The notes below the pieces were generated by a model, which was given only the letters and a program-made list of their open reading frames with translations, was not told the DNA's origin and did not search any database. A stretch of 64,000 nt of DNA, taken from assembly GCA_002633025.1 (NCBI GenBank), contig NMRB01000189.1, positions 372,645 to 436,644 of the forward strand. The letters run 5' to 3'. Numbering within the stretch: the stretch's first letter is position 1; every line of letters starts with the position of its first letter. Positions 10,378 through 21,942 of this stretch are shown here, one piece after another. The position numbers and the translations under genes were made by a program. The DNA is from Notospermus geniculatus. Lineage: Eukaryota; Nemertea; Pilidiophora; Heteronemertea; Lineidae.

Positions 10378-11245
10378 GGGTCATTCCATGCCAACTCACT
10401 CACTTTTTACGGCGACCCTCTCCGATTTCCATTATTTTTGGTATGCTGGGGGGTCCTCCAGAGAAACTCACAAATACCAATTTTCAGCTCCTTCTGACCT
10501 CTTAACGCGGAGATAGAGTACTTCAAAGATTTGACTGATTTTAATGGCGAAGTGGACCCTGAATGACAAAACTGGTGATAACTCAATCAGTTCTTGACCG
10601 ATTCTTACAAAATTGGTACCAATGGATGGAGGAGAAAATTTCTTTCCGTTGATATGTAACTCTATGACCTTCCTTGATGTTTGACCTCTCAAGGTCATTT
10701 GACGTGACCTTGACCTTTGACCTACTTTTTCAGGAATTACCACACCTTTAATTTTTTTGAAATTTTGTGTACAGGTAGACTGACATCTAGTTAAGATGTT
10801 TGCAAAATTTGATTTTGGAGAATTGATTTCTTCTTGTGGAATTCGATAAAAGACCTCTTGTATACAGGGCGAATCATAGAAAACTGAAAGTTTTATTTTA
10901 ATTGCCAGGGAAAATACTGATTTTTTTTCCCAAGAATCCTGGGTTTTACATAATCATGATGTCGTTCCTAGTGAGTTAGCAATAGATGAAATAAAACAAT
11001 ACGATCTGGTGGGCCTTTTGTGCAAAGCATAATTATAGTGCATTCAATCCAAAAGGTCTCTTCTGTAGATTACGTAAGTTTAAGCACTGTGTATACATCT
11101 AGGTATTTGTACTCAAAATGAGAGCTTTTTACTCAGATTCATTCGTGTTAAAACATTTTGTCCACGCCTGCCCATAGGTCTTCTGAAAAGTAGAAAATAG
11201 AGTTCAACATCCAATACTGAACGTGGGCCTTCATGAATTTAAAGT

Positions 11246-11549
11246 CTAGGCCCTAACTACAGTTACTCTTCGAGATTCTCCTGAATTAGAATAACGTTTA
11301 CTAGTAGGCCTAACTGCCGTTCCCTTCACCGAGTAAAATGCATGGAGTTTCTGTGTTCCACTGATAGTAACTAATTGTTCAAGTCTTGCTTTCAGTATCG
11401 CTTCGTGCTTTGAAATATCGTCCTTGGAGCAGAACAAAGTGGTCACACCAGTAAGATTTTCTTTCACCCATTCATATAATTTATATTGTGCGGATGCACC
11501 ATCTGGAAAATAGAATACCTTCTTCAGGTCCAACATTGTCTTAAAGCCG
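11246..11549 (-). pseudogene. Transposase-like protein remnant
   Basis: The minus-strand frame reads LDLKKVFYFPDGASAQYKLY then TTLFCSKDDISKHEA and SGTQKLHAFYSVKGT. The FxDGxxxQYK motif followed by a short distance to a KLHxF segment resembles the central region of uncharacterised invertebrate transposon proteins. It is cut at 11,550 by the inverted repeat of the next element, and no start is present. Assignment to a family is not possible. Confidence 0.4.
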
Positions 11550-11741
11550 ACGTGAACGAACAAAAAGCCCCCATGCGACGAGCAAGAGAATTGCAAACGC
11601 CCTGTAAACGCCTCTAACGAAGGCTCAGAACATGATATACCCCACGACGCCAGGAGGGCGCCACCTTATTTGGCTTAGAGCTTTCGAGGTGTCAACATCC
11701 TCTGAGTTCCTGCTGAACACTTTTTTGAAAGAAAAAAATTT

Positions 11742-11818
11742 AGAACCAGCTGGGAATCGAACCCACGCCTTGTTATCTCTGTTCCACGGTCTTCCCCATT
11801 CGGCCACCGAACTTGTTG
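11742..11818 (-). ncRNA. tRNA-like Pol III unit, type 2
   Basis: On the minus strand, ggtggccgaatgggg serves as an A box and gggttcgattccca as a near-consensus B box about 35 nt later, followed by a T7 run (rc of 11,732-11,738), a Pol III terminator. The acceptor stem does not pair, so this is a tRNA-derived promoter and not a functional tRNA. It reads toward the left arm. Confidence 0.5.
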
Positions 11819-11924
11819 GAAGGCGTCTCATGTTTTCTCTTATTCATAGTATTATCACATATGTCGAAGGTCTACGTCTATGACAAACACAAAAATGACA
11901 GTTCCTGACTGCTCCTGACAGTTG

Positions 11925-11998
11925 GCTCGTCGGCCGAGTGGATAGAGTGGTGGATTACAAATCAGAAGGTCGACGGTTCGAATCCCGTCTAAACGACT
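11925..11998 (+). ncRNA. tRNA-like Pol III unit, type 1
   Basis: Contains the A box cggccgagtgg (11,931) and the B box ggttcgaatcc (11,975-11,985), and ends just before a T8 run. The anticodon arm would present ACA but has mismatches, and the T stem is bulged, so a working tRNA is unlikely. It reads toward the right arm, divergent from the unit at 11,742. Confidence 0.5.
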
Positions 11999-12185
11999 AC
12001 ATTTTTTTTCTTTGAGTAGTGTAAGAGGTATCCGGAGATGTTGACAGCTCTGTTGCCTGAAGGCAAATAAGGTGGCGCCCTCCTGGTGTCGTGAGGTCTA
12101 TCATGTTCTCAGCCTTCGTTTGAGGTGTTTGCAGGGCGTTTGCAATTCTCTTGCTCGTCGCATGCTCATTCTCTTGCTCATTCTC

Positions 12186-12568
12186 TTGCTCGTCGCATCA
12201 TCATATTTCATCATACATTGTTCAAAACAGCATCATAAACTTGTATGATGATGTACAAGTTTGTTGTGGATTTCTATGTACAGTCCAACATTCATGGACA
12301 TTTGTATGATGAAGTATGATGGAGAAAGGATAATGTTGGATGCTGTTCAGGTTTGTTGGGAAAACCGTCCACACGATCATACATTTTTCCATGAACATCA
12401 TCATACAATTTTTTGGGATGTTGTGCCTTTGTTGGCAAGATGAAACATGCAGCTAAAAATGTGAACAAGGGAAAACAGTCCACACGATCATACATTTGTC
12501 CATGAACATCATCATACAAATGTATGATGATGTTTTGAACAAATGTATGATCGTGTAGACGGGCCTTA
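12186..12568. repeat. AT-rich fold-back with catcatac units
   Basis: Repeated catcatac/gtatgatg words form many nested hairpins, for example tcatacaaatgtatga near 12,510-12,530 and cacacgatcatacat at 12,371 and 12,480. No protein frame. It probably arose by expansion of a palindromic MITE. Confidence 0.6.
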
Positions 12569-13345
12569 ACACTAATGAATCTGAGTAAAACGCTCTCATT
12601 TTTAGTTCAAGTACCTAGATGTACAGTACATGTACGCAATCTTTAAACTTACGTGCTCTACAGACCTTTTTTGAACTCAATGCACTATAATATGCATTGC
12701 CCAAGGACCACCAGATCTTATTGTTTTATTTCATCTATTGCTCACTCACTTGGAAAGACACCATGATTATGTGAACCCAGAATGCTTGGGAAAAAATCAG
12801 TATTTTCCCTGGCAATTAAAATAAAACTTTCAGTTTTCTATGATTCACCCTGTATACAAGAGGTCTTTTATCGAATTCTACGTGAAGAAATCAATTTGTC
12901 CAAAATCAAATTTTGCAAACATCTTAACTAGATGTCAGTCTACCTGTACACAAAATTTCAAAAAAATTAAAGGTGTGGTAATTCCTGTAAAAGTAGGTCA
13001 AAGGTCAAGGTCACGTCAAATGACCTTGAGAGGTCAAACATCAAGGAAGGTCATTGATTTACATATCAACAGAAAGAGAATTTTCTCCTCCATCTATTGG
13101 TACCAATTTTGTAAGAATCAGTCAAGAACTGATTGAGTTATCACCAGTTTTGTCATTCAGGGTCCACTTCGCCATTAAAATCAGTCAAATCTTTGAAGTA
13201 CTCTATCTCCGCGTTAAGAGGTCAGAAGGAGCTGAAAATTGGTATTTGTGAGTTTCTCTGGAGGACCCCCCAGCATACCAAAAATAATGGAAATCGGAGA
13301 CGGCCACCGTAAAAAGTGAGTGAGTTGACATGGAATGACCCACTT

Positions 13346-13734
13346 GCAAAAGTCACCACACCAGATTTGGGAATTGTATCCCAAAAACTCTTTGTCTGCC
13401 CATCCACCAGCAGTTGATTGAGGTCAGTGATTCTGTAATGGTTTCAGTAGCGATTTGCCCAGTTGTGATGTTAACCAGCTCGTTGGGGATGCTGCCTAAA
13501 TCAAAAGGATCCTGGCAGTGATCTGTGATGTAGTTCTTGACGGAAGTGACATCTGCCTTGTCTCCTGATATTCTTGCTTGGCCAAGTTCACTGTGTAGCC
13601 GCACATGAGCTGCGTTGTCGTAGAGTTGCTGAAAGGCATCTGAGTACTCTCCTGACACATGTCGTGTTAGCAACCAACGCATGAGTGCTGTTTTTCGGAG
13701 GGTGAAGCCAATGACACCACCACTACCCTTTGCC
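13346..13734 (-). pseudogene. Duplicate of family A core segment
   Basis: Identical but for a few bases to 14,599-14,987. Together with 10,287-10,377 (matching 14,508-14,598) it makes a 480-bp second copy into which the nested element inserted. Both copies share the frameshift after the ETITES residues, so the lesion predates the duplication. Confidence 0.8.
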
Positions 13735-13945
13735 GAGAAGGGTTCACTAGTCCGAAGGTTCAGTAGTCCGCAAGTTCACTAGTCCGAAGGTCCACTAGTC
13801 CGAAGGTTCAGTAGTCCGAAAATTAAGGTTCACTGGTCCGAAGGTTCACTAGTCCGAAGGTCCACTAGTCCGAAGGTTCAGTAGTCCGAAAGTCCACTAA
13901 ATCGATGGTCCACTAGTCCGAAAGCTGACTGGTCAATTGGATGGA
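13735..13945 (+). repeat. Minisatellite, ggttcactagtccgaa units
   Basis: At least a dozen 15-18 bp units of the form ggt(t/c)ca(c/g)tagtccgaa in direct order, with two larger blocks repeated. It lies in the 773-bp filler (13,735-14,507) between the duplicated core segments. No conserved dyad or spacer pattern as in CRISPR. Confidence 0.85.
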
Positions 13946-14125
13946 TTCGGCAGCGGATGTGTTGTGAGCTAAAAGTAGATGAGGGTGGGATGGGGCGACT
14001 GGATGGGTCAGAATTAAGTGGGAAAGTACAGGTGGATCATTATTAATATCAGCGCCTACTCCCTTGAGTTAATGTGGACATCCACTTTGCGTATAGTGTC
14101 GGAGATGTTTTTTAAAACATCCTAA

Positions 14126-14243
14126 GGGCCGTATTCTAGAAGCTTCCTTAAGTGTATGGTCGACCTTTAGCTATTGTTTGCAGGGTAGAATACAATAGAT
14201 TAAGGTCGACCTTACAATTAAGGAAGCTTCTAGAATACGGCCC
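14126..14243. mobile_element. Short MITE, gggccgtattctag ends
   Basis: A 118-bp palindrome: gggccgtattctagaagctt at the left and its exact complement at the right, with aaggtcgacctt-type inner arms. Flanking target duplication unclear. It lies within the filler inside family A. Confidence 0.75.
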
Positions 14244-14507
14244 TATATATCTCTCTGATATCCATATCGGTTAAAGACCACCGATTGACCTATATTATTT
14301 GGAGGCGACGTCGCAGACGTTCGATCCATAAAGGCTCGTTACTACGATGGTGTCGACGTCATTGTCTGCGATCAAGGCTTGTGATTGGTTGCGAGTGGGT
14401 TTCTCTTTGGCGCAAAAACATTTTACGATTTCACGTTACGTGAAATAATCTAGGTCACATCGGTAGCTCATCTCCTTTAACAAAGGTCGACAGCCGTCTG
14501 TATGTAA

Positions 14508-15727
14508 TTTCGCAACTGATAAAAGGCGACGGAAGAGTACCTCTGGGTCCAGGACCATTTTCCTCTCTTTATCAAATGACAATGCCTTCTTCATACTTGC
14601 AAAAGTCACCACACCAGATTTGGGAATTGTATCCCAAAAACTCTTTGTCTGCCCATCCACCAGCAGTTGATTGAGGTCAGTGATTCTGTAATGGTTTCAG
14701 TAGCGATTTGCCCAGTTGTGATGTTAACCAGCTCGTTGGGGATGCTGCCTAAATCAAAAGGATCCTGGCAATGATCTGTGATGTAGTTCTTGACGGAAGT
14801 GACATCTGCCTTGTCTCTTGATATTCTTGCTTGGCCAAGTTCACTGTGTAGCCGCACATGAGCTGCGTTGTCGTAGAGTTGCTGAAAGGCATCTGAGTAC
14901 TCTCCTGACACATGTCGTGTTAGCAACCAACGCATGAGTGCTGTTTTTCGGAGGGTGAAGCCAATGACGCCACCACTACCCTTTGCCTCCCTGTTGATGG
15001 TCTGTTCTAGGGCTTGGTCAGTGGGCACACTGTTGAATTTCATCTTTTTGGAGCGCCGAACAACAAAACCTCCTCCGGCCATAAAACTTTGCATTTGCGG
15101 TTGCCTACTTTCGAGCTGTCGCATCTCCGAGACGTATACAGGCGTATACCGGGTGTAGTTTGTTCTGTCAGCCAAAATGAAATACGGAACAGTTTCCATC
15201 ACTGCATCAAGGTGAAGTTCGAAGTCTGCCTCTTTGTCTGCCCTGACAAGGCGTAGGAGAACATCGCCAGCCTTGAGGAAACTGTCCCAGTACTTGAAAG
15301 TGGATGACTGCTTATTACCAATGGACCGGAACTGTTCGAGAGTGTCTGTCAGTCTTGAGATCCTGTTCTCTAATTGTTGGCAAATTGAAGAACAACTGGT
15401 TTCATCACTCATCTGAATGCTATCATGAAGCTTAACAGCAAGAGTGTTCGCTTCATCATCAATCCAAGGCAAACCATTCTTTTTGGCAAACGATCCTGCA
15501 GCCGACAAGAATAGGTGCGTCATTGCTTCATGGGCAACATTGACTCCCCGAATACCTCTTGCATAGTGTTTGCCTTGCATCATCAGCTGAGCAGTGGCAG
15601 GGGCATAGACACCTGATGACGTGAGGATATCAAGAAGGCCGCCATCTCCGTACAACTTTCCAACGCTGGCAAGGAAGGTCATGATGAGATGCATCCCACA
15701 AAGCCTCATTGTAACTTGGTCTTGCAA
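14508..15727 (-). pseudogene. Family A transposon core
   Basis: The frame reads MTFLASVGKLYGDGGLLDIL, then GVNVAHEAMTHLF, NYTRYTPVYVSEM and KMKFNSVPTDQALEQTINR, and stays open for about 370 residues to a frameshift near 14,665. In the other frame the protein continues as LLVDGQTKSFWDTIPKSG and MKKALSFDKERK, joining the nuclease part. At the upstream side a one-base shift near 15,752 separates it from ADLAIYSK; in the alternate frame ILWAKQDLQDQV follows directly, so the real protein was continuous. The NREAKG, TRHVSGEY and related motifs recur in many uncharacterised invertebrate transposon proteins. The biochemical role of this part is not known to me. Confidence 0.65.
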
Positions 15728-15732
15728 ATCTT

Positions 15733-16260
15733 GTTTTGCCCAGAGTATTTACTGTAAATTGCAAGGTCTGCTGTGATCAAAATATGGGACTGGCCGCGTG
15801 ACATAGCAATAGAAATCAACTGTAATATTGCTGTGTATACTGTATTGAAGTCTGATGGAGGTGCTTGGATGAAGGGCAATTATCTTACAATGGCAAGTGG
15901 AATTTCAGATTCGGTGACCAATGCATTGAATCCTGACCATGCCGGAAAAGCGTCCATTCCATCAATATTTCGACAGATTTTCCACACCAAATCTCGAAGC
16001 TCTCCTTGTTTGTAGGAATCTGTTTTACTGACACTAAAAACAGAGTTGTCTGTAGTGCGCTGTGGTTCAGCTCGTTGGTGGGGTTTGTTGAAGACAGACA
16101 GTTCGATATCTGTGCATTTTGAAAACAGAGTTGTCTGTAGTGCGCTGTGGTTCAGCTCGTTGGTGGGGTTTGTTGAAGACAGACAGTTCGATATCTGTGC
16201 ATTTTGAAACATCCAAAACCCTGTTCTTGGACCTTGGGACACCCGGCATGACATCTGCGC
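15733..16260 (-). pseudogene. Family A core, frameshifted by duplication
   Basis: Links the zinc-module exon to the core. Pieces such as SADVMPGVPRSKNRVLD, VWKICRNIDGMDAFPAWSGF, SDFNTVYTAILQLISIAM and QSHILITADLAIYSK occur in order but in different frames. An 85-bp tandem duplication (16,041-16,125 and 16,126-16,210) shifts the frame, and a TAA near 15,878 interrupts it. These lesions show that this copy cannot make a full protein. Confidence 0.65.
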
Positions 16261-17829
16261 TCAGAGTTCTCTGATAGAGTACGGCTGCCATAGCATGAGT
16301 GTTGATTTGCCATCAAGTGTTTCTTCATTCTGATCGAAGTTATCAATGGCTGCGTCTACTATCGTATTCTTGTCCTCTGCTTTGAACTCAACGATTCCAC
16401 GTGGAATGTAAGTGCTCTCATGTTGTTGGTCGTTCTCTGCCACCGACGTGAGGAAACGCCTGACCTCATCGTATGAAATGGAATAGCCGAGTTCATGTAA
16501 CCCTTCTATCAATTGACGACTTCCAAATTTGTGGTGCATTTGGATACCAAGACCAAAACTGATAGGGGTGGCAATGTTATGACTCAGACCAATAATGTGG
16601 TGACAGATTGCCAAGACCTCCAATAGATTTTCTGAATCACAATCACCAGTAAAGCTCATTGCACTTTCAAATGCTCTCTGTGAGGTACACCAAGATATAA
16701 AGTCAATGAGTGGTGTGGGAACAAATGATGAACAATTTGCAATTCCTATTTCTCCACTAGAGGGGTAGCAATCAGAAATGAATGATACATTGGCTATAGA
16801 AGAGCGAACAACACCTGCAGCTCTGTGCAGTATTGCAGAATCATTCAGAACGGACTCGTTGTTTACAAAATCAATGCTACCATCTTCTGATTTCTCGAGT
16901 TGCAGGTTGTTAACTCGTTTTATGGCATCTCCCAGAGTGAGTTCCTGAGAACACATCAGGTCAGATTTACCAGACTGGGGTATGAAAAATAATCTGTCAC
17001 CAAAATAACTCATCAATTTATCTTTCAATTTCCACGATCTGTAGGACTCTGAGTCTGATACACCAAGAGTTTGCAAAATCTCAACAAATCTCGAGTTCAT
17101 TTCAGAAAGCAGTAGCACAGACTTTTCATTGGAAAAAATGGCATTCTCCAGTTCATCACAGAATTGACGGAAACCCTTTTCAAATGGTGTCTCTAATTGT
17201 TCTTGTTCGGCCCTTGTCCTTGCTGCCTGAATATTGCGTCGACTTATGTAAGCCGCATAGCAAGACCGATGGTAACTAGCATCGAATGCAAAAAGGTCAG
17301 TATATGCCAACATCCTGATCCTCATCTCCTCGTCGTGACGTTCCACAGCTGCACTGAGCACGTTTTCACGTGTGGATCTACCAGCACCAGTTGATATAGG
17401 AGTAAGTTTTTCATTGCGTTTGTAGGACTTACCACACACAAAACATTGCGTTCTGATATTAAAGACAGCAGTTTCTGATCTTCGAAGTCTTGTTCCCATA
17501 GTGGCATTTTGATTCTGGCTTGTAGATGGGGATGGCTCCGAAGGTTCTCGACTTGCAACAAGTTGTACATTGCGCTTCGCTGTATATGATGCTCTGCAAC
17601 GCCTGTGGTATGCTATTTTTACGTTACATGTACCAGCAGAGATTTCTTCTTGAAGAGGAGAAAGTCTTTCATAAACTGCATCTTTCCTTATCCGTGCTGC
17701 ATTCAAAACTGTGCAGATACCATCTTGTGTCGGATTCTTGGTTGCAGCTTCCTCAGAAAGTGGCCGATCACATATGATGCAATTACTGGTTTTAAGTTTC
17801 TTCCTTGGAGGTTCAAAATCTTCTTCCAT
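16261..17829 (-). pseudogene. Family A N-terminal zinc-module region
   Basis: An open frame of 522 codons beginning MEEDFEPPRKKLKTSN, a plausible true start with a basic stretch. Two related Cys/His modules follow: Cys17/Cys20 with His75/Cys78 (YHRRC), and Cys129/Cys132 with His188/Cys192 (YHRSC). Each starts CxxC and ends YHRxC followed by R(R/K)N, so they look like an internal duplication and probably bind DNA. The rest is alpha/beta rich with no catalytic motif that I can name. The frame ends early by the shift near 16,261. It is the best preserved part of the transposon. Confidence 0.65.
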
Positions 17830-18369
17830 TCTTCGTTAAAGCCTATGAAATGTTTTTGAATAAATCAATGACAAAAATATACAGTGGTCTGGGAGATGTC
17901 AAATCTTAGATTTTTGTGGAATTAGCATTCCATATACTTCCTCTGACATTTCAATGAGGGGGGGGGGTCATTGGGAATCACTTTTTCCAACACCATCCCA
18001 ACCAGTTTTTGCTATGTAGACATGAACACTGTGGGTCAGGGGATAATTTTTACCTTCACATTCCCAAGTGAGCACCTTCAAAGTGCATTAGAAGAGACAT
18101 ATTTGATATTGAAACTGTTGAAATGATGAGGGGATTCTAAAGAAGACAATGTGCCCATTAAGTGCTGCCATCTATCTTTCTACAACATGTACAATTCTGT
18201 GGGAGACATTTCCAACATTAGTGTTGAAAATGATCAGGCCAATGCCACATGTTTCTCTAATCGACCTGATAGGCCTACTTCCAGCCATACTATACATGTA
18301 TTTACAAATGTACAATTCTTATAAAATGCTGCAAGAACCTTCGGAAGACCAACACAACTTACTTGCCAG

Positions 18370-19160
18370 ACGTCCTCCACCTTGCATGAAATCACAACGA
18401 GAAAGTACAAAAAAAGTAAAAAAGGTCAAAATTTTCTTTTTGGGAGGGGGTCACGGACCCCCCCCCCCCCAGACACACATAGTATGTACCCACTAAAATT
18501 GGTTTCAATTGCATTTACATATTGCTGACAACAAAAAACCTGAAGCATATGTAGTCTAAACGTGATTTCATATCCACAGGATGAAATAATTGAAAGCTCA
18601 CCCAACGTTAGATTTTTTGGGTGTTTCGGCAAAAATGGGGTTAATCTGACCTTTTGAAGCCATATATCTATTCAAACAAATCATATATTTTTGGAAAGAG
18701 GACTTCAAGACGGTTATTTTCAAGCAAGTTTCCAGTTGTTATACCGCCTTGCATGGAACCAGTAGGAGAAAGTGCCGAAAAAATTTGCTAAAAAGGGCCG
18801 AATTTTGTTTTTTTGGGGGGGTTCCAGACCCCCCAAACAGTGTGTTTGCCGACTAAAATTGGTTTGGATTGCATCTATATGCTACTGCTGACAGCAAAAC
18901 AACAGCAGCATATGAAGTTTAGACTTGATGCATGGCCTCAGGATTAAATAATGTAAAGGCCTATAAGGGTCAGATTTTAAGGGGTGTTTTGGCAAAGAAG
19001 GGGTTAAATGACCATGTTGTGCACAACTTTTCCAAAGTACAACATCATTTCTGAAAACTAGAGATGAAAAGCTACATTTTGACACCAATTTCAACTTGTT
19101 ATACCCCCGGTAGGGGTATCTCCCTTTTCTAGAGCACTTTTTTGGTCTCTGCTGCTGGCC
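18370..19160 (-). repeat. Right long inverted repeat of family A
   Basis: Inverse of 7,631-8,400, sharing taacaagttgaaattggt and cataagggtcagattttaag-like blocks. Homopolymer G and C runs differ between copies. The stretch 17,860-18,370 inside it shows no gene or repeat. Confidence 0.75.
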
Positions 19161-19703
19161 TATTTCTGGGACCGTGGTAACTCCTCAAAAGACGAGGGTA
19201 ATTCAAAGATGATGGTAACGTCGTAAAGCCTGTTTCCTTGTATTTGGGGCTATAAATGATATATACAGGGCTCCAGCCAGCATTAGCGTTTGCAGCAATT
19301 TGCTACATTTATTTTCTGAAGTGGCTCCTAAAAATGCCATTTGCTGCGATTTTCTTAAAAACCACAATGTTTTTTTTGAGAATATACTTTGTAGATGACA
19401 TTTTGGGGCCTATCAATTTATAAAATTGCGTCTGCAAAATTGCATAAACACAACAGATGCCCCCCCCCCGTACGCTGTCCATACGCAAGGCTGACAACCG
19501 CCTCCCACTAGCTGCGTGTATAATAATAACTTGAATGATCCCCCCGGGATGACCCCAAATCAGCCCTGGCAAGAAAACAAAACCCTCAACGCAATGATTT
19601 ATAGAGGTCAGTGTCGTCAAAGATAGAAAATATCAAAGAACCATTCAAGTGGTTCACCGAGATAGTCAACGTTACAAGTGACCCGACTGAAAGGTTATCA
19701 AAA

Positions 19704-19964
19704 AAGACATACTCTAGTTTCGTTCTTCTAAGGTTACTTTACTGAACACCCATATGACCGCCTCCCTTATTGAATATGCATGGCAAAACAAAGAACTGTT
19801 CAATGTGACTGACAGGCGAGGAGGGAAAGGGCTATTGAAGACTCACTCATTGGTCAGTTATGTTGAAAAGAATCAATAAATTCTTTGTATGGTCTATATT
19901 GTGGGCTAGGCCTAAACCTACAGCATGAATATGTGAAGTAACCTTAGAAGAACGAAACTAGAGT
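19704..19964. mobile_element. MITE with 35-bp inverted ends
   Basis: Left tactctagtttcgttcttct and right agaagaacgaaactagagta are exact complements, extended by aaggttactt/aagtaacctt. TA lies at both borders, fitting a Tc1/mariner-type MITE. Unique-looking sequence without genes extends from 19,165 to 19,700 and from 19,970 to 20,620. Confidence 0.75.
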
Positions 19965-20627
19965 ATATCTGGCGTTCAGTTGAAATTTTCAAAACTTTTG
20001 TTCGTGTTTACCGCAGGGTTACAAGAGTTTTTCCACTTGTACTTTGAACGTCTTCATTGTTTTTCAAGTGTGAGCTGGTCACGAAATAGGACTGCGAGTT
20101 TATGCCACGAGCATGACTTATAAGATATCAATCTTTATAATGAATATACGGTGACATGATTTTACTTGCCTCAAGTGGGTGACGGGGGGTGTAGAATAGT
20201 GGTCATTTGAAGAAGAAACGAAAAATAACTGAAAGGTTTTGTCGAGGAGGGGGTGGGGTCGATTTCCGGTTCATACGGGATTAATCATCCCGGGCTATGT
20301 GAATTCACGTCCAGTAAGCCGTGGTGCCTGTATCTTGTGCAAGAGCAAGTAAAAGACCCCATCCAAGAGATGAACATGAGTTGGCATAGCTTGAGATGGC
20401 CATTTCCATACTGTCAGGATGGCTGCGGTTTTATGTCACTGCCATGACTGCACGCTCTCCTTCATTCAGGCTAAAGTCGGGACATAACAAGATATACAAA
20501 TACACGTGAAATATTGGGGCGTCAGTCTTAGATTGTACGATAAGCGTGGGTTTACATGTAGGTGGTGAGAATAATTTGTCTTTCAATCGAAGGTTTCCTC
20601 CTACATATGACACAAAATATTATCCAG

Positions 20628-20794
20628 GGGCCGGTTGCACAAAAGTTAAAAATCGCTGTTAGTTTATCTTGGCCATGTTGGCGTTAACGTATCCCAAAAT
20701 GTATGTTTTGTAAATTAACACCAAGTTAGGAATTGTAACAGGAAAAGTTAAATTAACAGACTTTTATCTTTTTAACTTTTGTGCAACCGGGCCC
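20628..20794. mobile_element. MITE, gggccggttgcacaaaag ends
   Basis: Ends gggccggttgcacaaaagtt and aacttttgtgcaaccgggcc are inverted repeats, with further inner pairing around taaattaaca. At about 167 bp it has no frame. The sequence 20,800-21,640 that follows shows nothing I can support. Confidence 0.75.
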
Positions 20795-21942
20795 TGTATT
20801 ACTGGACGGGTGTTCACATTCCTGACATGTGTCATTCAATGTTTAAGTCACATCTCATTTGGGCACATCGTCATGCTACAAATCGTCCAGTCCTGCCAGT
20901 CATCCCTTGGAACAACCCTGTATGTGCCCAAGTTTCCTCGTAATATCTCAACATGTCCCGGTCTTGACCCAGACCTACGCACCACTTCCATGAGGTGCCC
21001 TGCCCGTGTGCGAACCAACATTAAAGCGAATGGCTCGCAGGGTTTGTTTTGATTTTTAGTAGTACCTCCCATAGATAGTGAACCTAGTCTACAGGCAAAG
21101 CCGTGCTCCAGTCATAGGCAAAACCTGTGCAAATATGCGAACGTGCACCTGGGACGAGGTTCCATTAAAAATTGGTTAAAATGGGTTAATGACATTTTCA
21201 AATTCAGTCGGTCAAAATGTACATATATTTCGAAGCGGCAGATTTTGCAGAATACGCCTGCGAAGTTTGGCTGTCTAATGCACTTCCCATTCAAATAAAA
21301 TCCTTCTTTCGCCTTTTTCTCAAAACGGCGCTTGATTTGAGGACATGTCAACAAACAACTGTCAACAAACCCCGCGAGCCATTTGCTTTAACAAGTCGTA
21401 GATCACGTGAGATGATAGTTACGTCAACTAAATATTGATAAACCACAAGACGATGTGTCCTACAAGTCACTCAAAGAGAAACGGTCGTCGATGTTTCACT
21501 GAGATAACGTTGAGTCAAGTCTTTGTACACTATCTCGCATTTGACCTTTTGGATTTAAGGAAGAGTACTAAAGGTAAGGAGGGATTTTCACCTTTCCCCA
21601 ATTTGCATTTTATGATATATGTAATTCGTATTTTCCTCACTAGGCAATGGGGTAGTATCCATTCTATGGACCGAGTCCAAATGGACTGAGTAACTTGGAC
21701 TGAGTGCCAAAAAAGATTTTAACAACAACAATGAATGTTTTCACCATAAATTGTTAAGAAATGGTTATCTTCAATATGTAGAACTTGAAAAGAGTTAAGA
21801 AAAACAAAACTATAAAATGTTGTTCTTCCCTGAGCCGACCTGAAATACCCAAGTTACATCAACCCAATAGCGCTCCACGGTCAGTCTATAAATAGTAACA
21901 AAACATGACGACGCCACGTCATGTAGCACGCCTTTCGAGGTA

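Larger units (their letters stand above)
11550..12165. mobile_element. Twin tRNA-like element, copy 1
   Basis: The left arm starts cttaaagccgacgtgaacga, followed by aaaagcccccatgcgacgag and a gccaggagggcgccacctta block. The right arm is its reverse complement but stops at ttgctcgtcgcat, so the outer 30 bp are lost. Between the arms are two tRNA-like units pointing outward, each followed by a T run. The complete copy is at 51,496-52,139, in opposite orientation. Confidence 0.75.
10378..13341. mobile_element. Nested element, 770-bp TIRs, TSD actt
   Basis: Inverted repeats 10,378-11,150 and 12,575-13,341 start gggtcattccatg(c/t)caact. Flanks are actt at 10,374-10,377 and 13,342-13,345. A duplicated piece of the host transposon (14,508-14,987) shows the uninterrupted site with one actt at 14,595-14,598. 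The 4-bp duplication and long arms would suit a non-autonomous relative of the host family. The arms include a block rich in ttgaccttgacc-type words. The centre holds a transposase-like remnant, a twin tRNA-like element and an AT-rich fold-back. Confidence 0.85.
7631..19160 (-). mobile_element. Academ-like DNA transposon (family A), broken
   Basis: An 11.5-kb unit bounded by inverted repeats of about 750 bp (7,631-8,400 and 18,370-19,160), each beginning ggccagcagcag. All protein remnants lie on the minus strand in the order zinc modules, core, FEN-like nuclease with Cys8 tail. The XPG-type nuclease plus Cys8 combination is the hallmark of the Academ superfamily. It has at least five lesions: an 85-bp duplication, an in-frame stop, two frameshifts and a nested element. 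A clean target duplication is not visible; TA flanks both ends. Superfamily naming rests on remembered family features, not a search. Confidence 0.65.

Noticed and set aside
11625-11883. 68- and 83-codon frames on both strands
   Set aside because: They overlap the tRNA-like units and inverted arm and mirror each other.
11742-11998. Functional tRNA genes
   Set aside because: Acceptor stems do not pair and anticodon or T stems have mismatches, although A and B boxes and terminators are present.
13735-13945. Regular short repeats resembling a CRISPR array
   Set aside because: Units are contiguous, of variable length, with no distinct spacers, and the genome is eukaryotic.
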